From the NCBI GenBank assembly GCA_036925085.1, contig JAUPFP010000003.1, positions 12,836,675-12,900,674 of the forward strand: DNA of 64,000 nucleotides. The letters run 5' to 3'. Source of the stretch: Brachycybe producta. Its lineage: Eukaryota > Arthropoda > Diplopoda > Playtdesmida > Andrognathidae. Below are positions 54,204-64,000 of this stretch, piece by piece. The translations under genes were made by a program, and so were the position numbers. The first letter of the stretch is position 1. The number at the start of each line of letters is the position of its first letter. The notes below the pieces were generated by a model. That model was not told where the DNA came from, searched no databases, and saw nothing but the letters and a program-made list of their open reading frames with translations.

Positions 54204-55100
54204 TTACCCAGTTTCAAGATGGCGGTGCCCAAAAATAAGAAAAACATCCTACAAAAAGTATGTGGTGCCGCCGCACATGCGCAGAAGAAACTCTGGCAAC
54301 TATAATTGGTCGAATCCTGTTCATCCCGTTCATTCGTTCATCTTTTTAGCCTGACCCGCCATACTTTGCTTAACAATAGGAATACGTCTATGAAAATCAT
54401 TACAACTGAATCATCATTGGAGTAAAGACACATGTAAACGAGTTTCTAAGCAAAAGGTGTGGGACATTTGCATTAAAAACACTTGCCCTAAAGCCATTTG
54501 CCCTATAGACACTTGTCCTAAAATCATTTGCCATAAAGGGACATTTGCCCTAAGACACTTGCCTTAAAGACACTTGCCCTAAAAGGACATTTGCCTTAAA
54601 ACCATTTGTCCTAAAACTATTTGCCTTAAAACTATTTGCCCTAAAGGGACAGTTGAACTAAAGCTAGAGGGCTACAACCAGCCTGCAGCAACCAGCAGCC
54701 GGTAAACCAGCCTTGTGTGAATGCGTCATTAGTGAGAACTTACTCCTAGTGCCAGACAGAGTAAATACTCCTTTTACTTAAAGCAACTTTATTCGTACGA
54801 AAAGGAAGTAAATTTTCATTTCTTGAGAAGTTACTCTGCTTTTTGTTGAGTTACTCGTGAATAAATGCTCAAGTTTATTAATACAACTCATTATTTTTTT
54901 TCCAGTGATTCCTGTCTTAAGACGCGTACATACCAGAATTAAATGTTCGCAAACCGCTCAGGAACTGTTCGAGAGCTGCTCGCGAGCATAACGTGTACTT
55001 CAAAAAAATTAGCGTATTCACGTTCGCATGGCGAACAGCTCTTAAGATTTTGTTTGTTAGTTTGTCAAGAGTTCGCTTTGTTAAGTTTGTTTGTAATAAG

Positions 55101-55394
55101 TAGGGCTCGGATTTTTATGCAATATTGAGCAAATTTTTCTCAATTTGTGGCCCAAGTGCCAATTATGAAGTAATCATTTGAGCAAACTGCAATTATGCTT
55201 TTTCTAATAAAAAATGACGGGTTAGAGGCTAGATGCCTTGTTAACTACAGTTTTAGCCTCTAACCAGTGTTTTTAAATGAAAAAAGAAATTATAATTGAT
55301 GGTTGATTTAAACAATATTGTTACTTCGTAACTGGCTCTTTGGCCAAATATTGAGAAACGTTTGCTTTGATATTGCATAAAAATCCGAGCCCTA
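55101..55394. mobile_element. hAT-type MITE present only in copy B
   Basis: 294 bp, ends TAGGGCTCGGATTTTTATGC (inverted at the right), perfect 8-bp target duplication GTAATAAG (55093-55100, 55395-55402). The empty site GTAATAAG is seen once at 39835-39842 in copy A, so it inserted after the duplication. Confidence 0.95.
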
Positions 55395-55780
55395 GTAATA
55401 AGTTAGCACGAATTGTTTGTAATAATTCTAAACTGGCGAGACGAGCTCACATTAACGTCTAAAGACCAGGTTTTCTGTTCGGCAGATGTCCGAGAACCAA
55501 CCCTTTGATGTTACCGCCTCAAGAACGAACTTTTTACCGGTTTGCAAACTGGTCCCGAACTGTTCGCAAACTCTTCTAGAACGGCTCGCGAGCTTGGTCT
55601 ATAGGTGGCTTTAAGATTTGAAGTTAATTAGTTTGTAATCAGTAATTAAAAGGCATTTTTTTTTTCTAATATTTTTTATTTACCACATAACAAGAATTAA
55701 ATTCTAACATTTGAATAAGGCATCTGCTATTACGTGAAATTAATTATTTAACTTCCATTAATGACCTGACAAATACCCGT

Positions 55781-56183
55781 TTATAAGGGTGGGCAGGTAT
55801 CGACACAGCAATCGCTGTCGATACTTAGCAACTTATAAGGTTCAGTGCAGGTATATCCATCTCGACATCCTTTAGGACAAGTGAAGAACAAATTTCCTAC
55901 AATTCCACATCTTGCTGGACATAGAGTACTACAATTATTGTAGACTGCTGCTCCTTCAATACATTTTGGAGGAGCTGGAGTTGAAGTTGACTCTAGAAAT
56001 TGTAGAAATAAGGCTAAGTTTAGATAATTTAAATTGACACAAATGACTGATGTCACACTTACCACTGGTAGTACTCTCAATACCGTTGGTAGTACTCTCA
56101 ATACCGTCTGTACTATCTGTTGGCACTGAAACAACGATGTATACCGCTGCTGCCAGGATAAGAATTACGCATGTTGGATTCAT
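55781..56183 (-). CDS. Secreted 10-Cys peptide, two exons, copy B
   Basis: Exon 1 is 56063-56183 and exon 2 is 55781-55992, giving 110 aa; the intron is 70 bp, as in copy A. Signal peptide MNPTCVILILAAAVYIVV. A 21-bp tandem duplication in exon 1 repeats GIESTTN-like linker sequence, adding seven residues. Cys pattern as copy A: C-x9-C-x3-C-x3-C-x9-C-x3-C-x5-C-x12-CC-x3-C. Against copy A I count six amino-acid-changing and one silent substitution in coding sequence; in the mature domain all four changes alter amino acids (V to L, I to F, H to D, S to T). Frame, splice sites and stop are intact, so both copies look functional. Confidence 0.82.
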
Positions 56184-57010
56184 TGTTCGTGATAATTATT
56201 GCTAAAAATATAATATAATTGTTAGTATGGGGGTCTTTTTTTCATAGGCCGGCTGCTAGTACACTGTGTAAAGCGCTATATACATGGGTAAGGGTGACCA
56301 CTCCTAAGAAATTAGGAGATTTTTGTGCAAACAGACTCGTGTGTTTCTGGTGTCATTTGTACCTAGCATCATTCGACAATGGAATTTGGTTCCAGAGGAT
56401 GTTGTGCCATTTGGGAATGTTATGATTTGGAGGAAAATTCTTAGGGGTTTGCTCCCATTGTAAATTGTGAGATCAAAGGTGACCTTTATTGTAACCCATT
56501 GAAGCAAAAAACGTGATGCAATAAAAGAAGCTTTCATGGCTGACAGCTTGGCTTGCCACCTTTCCTATTTTGTGGAGGACAGTCCTCCATTCAGAGGAAA
56601 TGTCCTCCAACCAGGACCTCGTCCTCCATGAAGGCAAACGTGTCCTCCACACAATAAATTGTATAAAAACTTAAATACGTTCATGGAAAAATGGTCCTGG
56701 CCGGAGGATAGTTCTTCCGAATGGAGGACTGTCCTCCACAGGTGGCATTAAGCCTACTGACAACTTTATACATTCAGAAGTTCTGGTGACATTTGATGAT
56801 TTTTCACAAAAATGAGGTAAATGGAAAAAAAAATTGAAAATTCTAATGTAGCCTATACCAAGAAGCCAATCTAAAGATGTGCATACTGGTTAATTTTTCA
56901 CGATTCTAGAGTGTGTGGTTTCCGAGAACATTCGTGCTCAAAGGGAGGGAGGGAGAGGTAGAGAGAGAGAGTCAGCCCTTACCAAATTATGATATTAGAT
57001 GCTTTGCGAT

Positions 57011-57292
57011 CAGTACCGTCTTTACTATAAGAGCACACGGGGCCCGTGCCCAGGGCCCCCGACCTCACGGGGGCCCCGAAAGGCCGATATATTCGCTTAC
57101 ACGAAAAAAAGGAGTTCAATTTGTTTTCTATTTTTAGGTAGATACCTACTAAGAATTTCCGTCAACATTTCTAAATTGAAATGTTAATTGGACACCAGAT
57201 CAGATTTTTAAATTTTTTCTAATTTTTACTATCCAACGGGGCCCCCAATTCTTGTGTGCCCAAGGGTCCCGACATGCCCTAAGACGGCCCTG
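57011..57292. mobile_element. hAT-type MITE present only in copy B, GGGCCC-rich
   Basis: 282 bp, ends CAGTACCGTCTT / CAGGGCCGTCTTAGGGC, 8-bp target duplication TTTGCGAT / TTTGAGAT (7 of 8). The uninterrupted site TTTGCGATTTTTCATC is at 41562-41577 in copy A. GC-rich block GGGCCCGTGCCCAGGGCC near the left end. Confidence 0.92.
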
Positions 57293-60142
57293 TTTGAGAT
57301 TTTTCATCTAAAAAATACACGAAATAAAATGAAAATGATATATTTTAAATTAATTTCGTTTTTGTATTTATTTCGTATTTAAATTTCGTTAATGGTTTGC
57401 GTTCTGCCAAAACGAAACAAATTAAAATAAAACACGAAATATCACATTTTTGGCTACAATTAAAACCTAAAACAAAAAGTACCTATATGCATTACTAAAA
57501 CCATAAATTACCACAGCGACAACAAGGGATGGAAATGGTAATAACAGCAAATAAATAAAATGTAACAATAAACAATACATGCTTTGCGCACTACAAAACG
57601 AAATGTTAGAAAATACGAAATACATTAAAAATACGATATACAATATTTAAAATTATTTCGTATTTTCAGTCTAATTTTAAGTGTCGTTGCGATATTTTTT
57701 TTTTCGTGATGGCAATGTTATTGCCATTTCCATCCCTTGTTGTCGCCGTGGTGATTTCTGGTTTTAGTAATGCACATAGGTTCTTTTTGTTTCAGGTTTT
57801 AATGGTAGCCAAAAATGTCATTTTTCGTGTTTTATTTTAATTTGTTTCGTTTTGGCAGAACGCAAAACCATTAACAAAATTTAATTACGAAATAAATAAA
57901 AAAAAAAGAAATTAATTTAAAATATATCGTTTTCATTTTATTTCGTGTATTTTTGGACGAAAAATCGCAAAGCATTTAATTAAATATTATAATCTACTTT
58001 TAACCTAACATCTGCTGCTTTTTGTTGAGCAAATTTAATACTTTCATGCACTCATTTCTTCAAAATATTCCATTGTTCGTTTGTAGTGGGGGAAAAAAAT
58101 GGCTGCTTTTTTGATTCAAAATGTCAACAAACACGCATGCGCGACATTTTCGTGGTAACGAAATATAATAAATCTTTCTCACGAAAAAAATATAAAAATA
58201 TCGTAAAACGATATTTGTAAAATTAGACTGAAAATACGAAATAATTTTAAGTATATCGTATTTTTAATGTATTTCGTATTTTCTCACATTTAGTTTTGCA
58301 TTTATTAGAATATTAATTATGTATTCTACAGTATATAATTAACCCACTTACTCTAAATGGTCCGTATTATTGTCCGAGCCTTCCAAACGTAGATTCTCGT
58401 TTGATGCATTTTTGTTTCTGCTATTTATATGAAACCTTTTATTTGATTTTCTTACTAACTTTTAATTTAATTGTGATTGACTTCTGGCTTGTGTTACACA
58501 TGCGTCTTTCAGAATATTATTGTATTTTATGTAAAACAATAAAAAAAAACCTTGCCAGACATTGTAATAAATACAAATTTACATTACTTGTGTAGATAAT
58601 TGAGTGTATTGTGTTTGCAATTGTACAGTGAACACCTATGCAAGCACTTACTTTTTATGTCACTTTGCAGAACATATGTTATTAAAAATTAGATTGTAAA
58701 ACAAACTTAAGTGCGTTCTGAAACCATGTGCAGCTTAATTTGCTAAGGCCCAACTTTTTTTTTTCTGTCTCTCTCTCTCTGTTTTTTTGCACACGAGTTT
58801 TGTCGGAAATGACTAACTCTTAAGGCCTTGTTTCCACCGGAGTGAAAATTTGTATTCGGGGGAAAATTTCAACTGGTGAAAAATAACAGTGTTTCCTATG
58901 GAGAAATTGTGTTAATGCAATAGTTTACCAAATGCAGACCAAATGCAGACCAAACGTTGATCCCGCCTACACTGTTAAAACAAAAGGTGCCTTAGGGGTG
59001 CCATATGACCCTTAAAGGTGCCTAATTTCACCCAAACTGTATTTTAGTGGCACCTTCAACATCCAAAATCATTTTTAATGAAAAAATGTACAAATTTATT
59101 AATTGTAGCAGGTTATGGATGTAATGCATTTGACAACTTGAATTAAAAACATAAGAAAACATATGTTTCACTCAAATTCAGTGTATTTTGATGAAGTAAA
59201 ATTCACAACTATGGCATCTTGTTTTAGAAGTGCCATTAGGCACCTAAATTGGCGTAGGGGTATGCTAACTTTATTTAAGTTTGAATTCAACAAATATCAA
59301 ACAAGATAACAATCATATTTATAAGTTGCTAATACTTCCATTTATCTTATTTATCTCAATTTTGCAATGGAAGAGTTGGTGTGAAATTTGTGATTTAAAT
59401 TGTTCAAGAATTATTTATAATTTGGATCTAGTTTTTGAAGTGGTAAGAATTACCTTTAGTAAATTTTTACTTTCATTTGTATCATTTTTTTTTTCTTTTC
59501 TCTTTTTACTTTCTATTTCCAAATATTACAATTTCGATTTTAAAATTAATTTTTTTTTTCTTTTTAGGACATTTTTTTTAATTTTTTATTTCCAAAAACA
59601 CATTTTAAGTTACTTTTAAATTTTTTTTTCACACTAATTGTAACTATACCTTTTTGGTTCTCTTTTTACTTTATATTTCCAAATATTATATTTTCAATTT
59701 TAGCAATAATTTTTTTTTACTTTTTAGGTCTTTCTTTTATTTTTTGATTTCCAAAAACACATTTTAAGTTACTTTTTTAAAGTTTTTTTTCCACGCTAAA
59801 TATACCTTTTTGGGTTCTCTTTTTACTTTCTGTTTCCATATATTAAAATTTCAATTTTAACATTAATTTTTTACTATTATCGGTTGTTCGTTATGTTAGG
59901 CCAATTGAAGTGAGAAAACCACATTCGCTCTACCACTTTAAACCATAAATTGCCATTTCTCATCAATATTTACATCAAAACGGCGTTATTTTTTTTGTAA
60001 AACTATAGTTATATACTGTATGTCATACAACTAATTAAAATACAATAATTAACCTGAAATGATGAGAAATTGAAGAAAAATCGATGAAAAAAACACCAAT
60101 TGAGAAGTTCCCCAGGCATCACAGTTTCTATAGACTCACGAC

Positions 60143-60838
60143 CAGGGGCGCAGCTAGGCAACGGCAAGACCAGCAACTGCGGGGGCGCAGCTAGGCAACG
60201 GCAAGACCAGCAACTGCAGGGGGCGCAGGTTTGGGGCACAAAGAACGAAATGAAAGTTATGTATGTTCAAAAATAATTGAATAAATTGAGTGATTTCAAA
60301 TTGCTTGCTTAATTTATTCAGTTAAATTAGACAATAAATCGACTTTTATTTAATATTTACTTATAAAAGCTTGCAATAGTAAATCTTCATAGAGATCAAT
60401 TGGCACGGCGGAACGGTAAGAACAACGGTAGGAATAGTCGGAAAAATAGTAGGAACAGTCAGAATCTTAGGTTTGGTTAAATTAAGCTTGTTGCAGGGTG
60501 GTTGGGGCACAGCCTCCAGTTTTTAAAGAATTATTAAATCAAATTAGTCCATTGTTCGATTGTTTCCTAATTTGATTAACGGGGGGGAACGTTCGGAACA
60601 ATGGACAAATTTGTTTTAATAATTCTTTAAAAACTGGGGGGCTGCACCCCAGACCCCTGCAACAAGATTAATTTCCTAACCTTTCCTGACCTTCCGACTG
60701 TTCCTACTGTTGTTCAGACCTGTTCTGCCACTCATCAAAATAGCACCCTCACCCAGTATGAGAGCTTTTCAGAGATGAAGGTAAGGGGATGCAAAGTGAT
60801 AAGTGGCGGGGGCACAACAACGCCTAGCTATGCCACTG
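60143..60838. mobile_element. hAT-type MITE, CAGGGGCGCAGCTAGG ends (copy B)
   Basis: Counterpart of 44648-45339 with the same target duplication CTCACGAC / CTCACGAG, so it predates the segmental duplication. The left-end duplication is shared. Confidence 0.85.
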
Positions 60839-61478
60839 CTCACGAGACCTGCAGTTTCTAGAGACTAACGGGGTCGTGCAGTTTTGAAAACATCCTGTCT
60901 AAATCACAATTTCTAGAGGCTCCTGCTGGCTTGTTTATTCAATAACTTTTTTTGTAATTTTTAACTAATATAGCTGAAATTTCGTATACTTGTATTTTAT
61001 TATGTTGTTAACAACTAGCTTAAAATACAGAAATGTGGCTGTTCTGGTTTTTAAAATACGTATTTTTTCAAAAAAAAACTCATGTTACGTGCACCACTTG
61101 GCAGTGTATAAATTTGGATGTTTGGCACACCAGGGCCTAGAAGGACCGATGCAGGCAGCAAATGCCGCCTTCCCGCCTGAGCCAGTATATGGCTGCCCGT
61201 GCTGCTGACTAAACATTTTATTCCTAGGGTCGGCCCTGCTGCGACTGTGCTATTTTAAAAACTAACATTGTTTCTTTAACATCGGGCCTATGTGTTCAAT
61301 ATATAAAAACGATTCTAGTGCTCTTTGTGAGACTCTTGCAATTTTAGTAGTAACACCATATGGTAACACTCATTTGTCTCATTGTTGTCTGCTGAAAACA
61401 ACGAGATGGAGGACGTGTAGCTAGGCTTTTAAAATGGGGTACCCCCCCCCTATGCTGCCCATTAATCCAGTCAAAATC

Positions 61479-61683
61479 ACAAGCAGTTAAAAATCGGGGA
61501 GAACTTCAGTTGTCTCCGCCCTTGTTATGACGAACGCAACTTCTAATTGGTTGGTTATGTAGTCTGACGTCACATGCTCCGCCCTTTTCATCGTCGAACC
61601 ACACAACAAACCAATTAGAAGTTGCCGGTCGTCATAACAAGGGCGGAGCCCACTGAAGTTCTTCCCGATTTTTAACTGCCTGT
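61479..61683. mobile_element. ACAGGCA MITE, copy B
   Basis: Counterpart of 45980-46184 with identical 9-bp target duplication GTCAAAATC (61470-61478, 61684-61692). Confidence 0.88.
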
Positions 61684-62536
61684 GTCAAAATCCAATAAAG
61701 ACAACTTGTTGAATGATACTAGCTTTTTATTGTACAACCATGATGTTGAATACGTACATAAAATTACAAATACACTTTAATATTGAAGAGTATATACACA
61801 GTGAGTCGGAAGTCTCCCGGAGAGGTCTGACTAAAAAAAATTAGTTTTCTGTAAATCGCCAACATGTCAAAAGTGATATCTTTTCACGTCAATGTTAGGC
61901 AGAGTATGAACTCACGAGAACAAGCGCACTGGGAATTTCCACGAGCATGCATATTGACGGGCATCTCTGCCCAGCACTAAAGTTTTGTTTGCCCCATGCA
62001 CCCTTTTATGAGCGTCATCAATTTCTGATTCGTTAGTTACTTGGTCTGATGTCACATGCCTCGCTCTTTTTAATTTCTAATTGGTTGATATTTGGTCTGA
62101 TGCTCGTAAAAGAGCGGGCCCAACAAAATTTTACTGCTGGGCAGAGATGTCTCTCCAGATGACAGGCAAATTGGTGTGTGGTTCGACGTTGAAAAGGGCG
62201 GAGCATGTGACGTCACACTACATAAAAAGGGCGGAGCCAACTTCTGTACGTCTCGATTTCTAATTGTGTTTGTCCAGATGCCGGTGCATCACCTTTTATA
62301 GGGTAGGGACAGTCCACTTCCACCAAAGAGGGGGTGGGCCAGTCCCAGGTTCGTACAATGGGATCTCCCGGAATCTTGCTCAGCCAAATAAATTGAAAAT
62401 GAAAAGGAGAAGTAAGGACGAGTTAGAAAGGACATCGATAAAGATATCGATCTCTACGACACTAGACATGAAAACAGCTGGCGGTAAATTATAAGCACAA
62501 CGATAATATGGCAGGCCAAAGCGATACAGTCTCTTT

Positions 62537-62701
62537 GACAGGCATCTGTAGACAGCTTCAGAATTTCTTTGGCTCCGCCCTTTTATGAGCCTAATCAATT
62601 TCTACTTGGTTGACAATTAGTTGATAATTGGTTGATATTTGGTCTGACGCTCTTAAAAGGGCGGAGCCAAAGAAATTCTGAAGCTGTCTACAGATGCCTG
62701 T
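62537..62701. mobile_element. ACAGGCATCTG MITE, copy B, with extended arm
   Basis: Counterpart of 47026-47189. Here the left arm is preceded by CAGTCTCTTTG, the reverse complement of the CAAAGAGACTG that follows the right arm, so the palindrome is 11 bp longer on each side. Copy A lost this 12-bp piece between two ACA triplets. Confidence 0.75.
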
Positions 62702-62726
62702 CAAAGAGACTGGTAACATTAATTAT

Positions 62727-62926
62727 TTATATCTTTGTATTTGGACAATTTTTGCTAAGAACACAACATACACTATTTTTATTGAGCAACACATATGGTT
62801 CTCCACACACAAATCCAATTTGACATGGTTGGCCACATGGGAAAAGGAAGTCGGACTCACATGTAGCAGGACATCTGACACATACACTGAAGTTTAATGC
62901 GTCGACGACACATTTTGAACGATCAA
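62727..62926 (-). CDS. Orphan second exon of a 10-Cys peptide gene, copy B
   Basis: 200 nt, open from the TTATTTCAG acceptor to TAA, with all ten cysteines in the pattern C-x9-C-x2-C-x3-C-x7-C-x3-C-x5-C-x12-CC-x5-C. Compared with 47215-47414 it has two changed residues (A to V, D to G) and three silent changes. The signal-peptide exon of the parent (50142-50214) lies outside the duplicated block, and no replacement is visible between 62927 and 64000 on this strand. It may use a first exon beyond the window, or be a stranded exon. Confidence 0.6.
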
Positions 62927-62989
62927 CTGAAATAACATTATAACAATTACTTTTAAAAAAATATTTGTATTGCTACCTCACTATAGTTT

Positions 62990-63036
62990 GAAGCTTGTGA
63001 CGTCTGAGAGGCCCTCTCTCAGACGTCACAAGCTTC
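62990..63036. repeat. Hairpin scar, 21-bp perfect arms
   Basis: GAAGCTTGTGACGTCTGAGA(G) and its exact reverse complement around a GCCCT spacer. It replaces ~190 bp present at the same place in copy A (about 47480-47670). Looks like a rearranged transposon end. Confidence 0.9.
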
Positions 63037-63662
63037 GGGATTGTCTAGCAACTGTTGCGAGACTTTGTATCATCACGCGTCCACACCTGAAGCCTTATTA
63101 TATGGTCATATCTAGCTCATCGAGCGGTCTGAAAGTGGTTGGCTAGGCCACTTATTCTATCCTGGTTCGGGAGGAAGGGAGCAAATTAGTCCCTTTCGTT
63201 TCCTCACAAGTTCCTCTACAAGAATCTTTACAGTAAAAAGGATCTTTTAGCTGTCTGTTATTCTTCGGACTTTCCCCCGACTAAAAGCTGGTTGATCGTG
63301 ATGTCTTCGTCAGTTTCATCTAGTATTGGAGATCCAGGTTTGCGCCTGGATTGACAGTTCTAGATGATAAAAAGTTAGAACTCTTCGTTTTATTCAATAT
63401 GTATTAAAATACGACTGTAGCCACTTTTTGTACATAATAACAGTTTATTTCTTTAGCATCATTAAATTTCTAAACAAACATGAGCATAGATTCGTTGTCT
63501 CAAGAATGCTTAAATTACATACAAACACACGTCCTTTTATACCCAAAAAGAGGATACTGAGAACACTTTCTCAGAATCCTCCAATTGGCTATAAACAAAA
63601 GTAAAAACCAAACTGGCCAATGAAAAAACGATTGACCAGTGGTCACCGAAAATATTAGAGAT

Positions 63663-64000
63663 ATGGTTTTGCATGTGAGTCACGTGGTTAGTAAGTCTGG
63701 CAACACTGTAAAATGACCTTTACTGTAAAAAATGGCGACCGCTTGGATTGAATATTGAGACATTATTTCATTTTTAAGTTATTGATTTTGTTACTTTTTG
63801 TTGTGGTTTTTTTTTAGTTTCTTGTGGAAAATCGTGTCTAAAAGTGTTAATTTCTCGTATATCTCCTGTATAATCTACATTTAAACGTCTTTCAATGGTG
63901 TAAGTGACGATAAATTAATTAATCTTGTGAGCTTTTGATGATGAGCTTATTATGATGTTTTCCATAGCTCGTTTCTTCTCCTGATCGCGCGGTGACCGCA
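63663..64000. other. Unassigned sequence after duplication border
   Basis: Unique relative to the rest of the window. Contains no open frame, splice-flanked hydrophobic exon or recognised repeat that I can support. Confidence 0.5.

Larger units (their letters stand above)
54314..63662. repeat. Segmental duplication, copy B
   Basis: Direct copy of 39064-48285 with a few per cent divergence. The left border retains only the last ~44 bp of the Mutator-like MITE (ends 54357, followed by GCCATACTT). Copy-specific changes: hAT insertions at 55101-55394 and 57011-57292, deletion of most of arm Y near 57715, and a hairpin scar at 62990-63036. Parts not listed separately are as described for copy A (repeat motif 54460-54650, LINE scrap 56290-56482, inverted repeats 57301-58315, long element 58820-60005). 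Confidence 0.92.

Noticed and set aside
59281-59619. 112-aa open frame as a membrane protein
   Set aside because: It is a T-rich, F-rich stretch in a repeated block; the counterpart in copy A (43896-44117) is frame-shifted by simple T-run length changes.

Overview
This is an AT-rich, repeat-dense piece of an animal nuclear genome, almost certainly an invertebrate. The genes are split by introns with GT-AG borders, there are non-LTR retrotransposons, hAT, Helitron, Harbinger-like and Mutator-like elements, and there is no operon-like packing. A short degenerate (TTAGG)n block inside one transposon hints at an arthropod, but that is weak evidence and I do not name a species.

The only host genes I can support are a scattered cluster of small secreted cysteine-rich peptide genes: nine loci between 12.3 and 62.9 kb. 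The seven complete ones share one plan. A first coding exon of 58-121 nt encodes little more than a signal peptide, a phase-1 intron with a GTAAGT donor follows, and a second coding exon encodes a compact domain with the pattern C-x8/9-C-x2/3-C-x3-C-x7-11-C-x1-3-C-x5/8-C-x12-CC-x3/5-C. It resembles trypsin-inhibitor-like (TIL) domains but has an adjacent CC pair. Loci: 12.3-15.1 kb (-), 17.6-19.1 (-), 22.9 (-, second exon only, one Cys missing), 23.9-25.2 (+), 33.5-36.2 (+), 40.3-40.7 (-), 47.2-50.2 (-), 55.8-56.2 (-) and 62.7-62.9 (-, second exon only). Most are too short or too split to appear as long ORFs.

Layout: 1-12 kb is a transposon graveyard (hAT MITEs, Helitrons, tandem repeats, long inverted repeats). 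12-19 kb holds two sister peptide genes made by an old tandem duplication. 20-23 kb holds Helitrons, retrotransposon debris and a hAT element. 23-36 kb holds two plus-strand peptide genes separated by a nested transposon complex, including a nearly full-length RTE-type LINE (29.7-32.9 kb) broken by three frameshifts. 36.6-38.2 kb is a 5'-truncated second LINE. 39.06-48.29 kb and 54.31-63.66 kb are two copies of a recent ~9.3 kb segmental duplication; the second copy gained two hAT insertions with target-site duplications whose empty sites remain in the first copy. The spacer (48.3-54.3 kb) holds paired CGG-rich hAT MITEs, a TTGGCCCAACG repeat field and a perfect 64-bp palindrome.

The peptides are probably exported and disulphide-stabilised. 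Protease inhibition, defence or venom use are all possible, and the sequence alone does not decide. The cluster has grown by tandem and segmental duplication inside a mobile-element-rich region.
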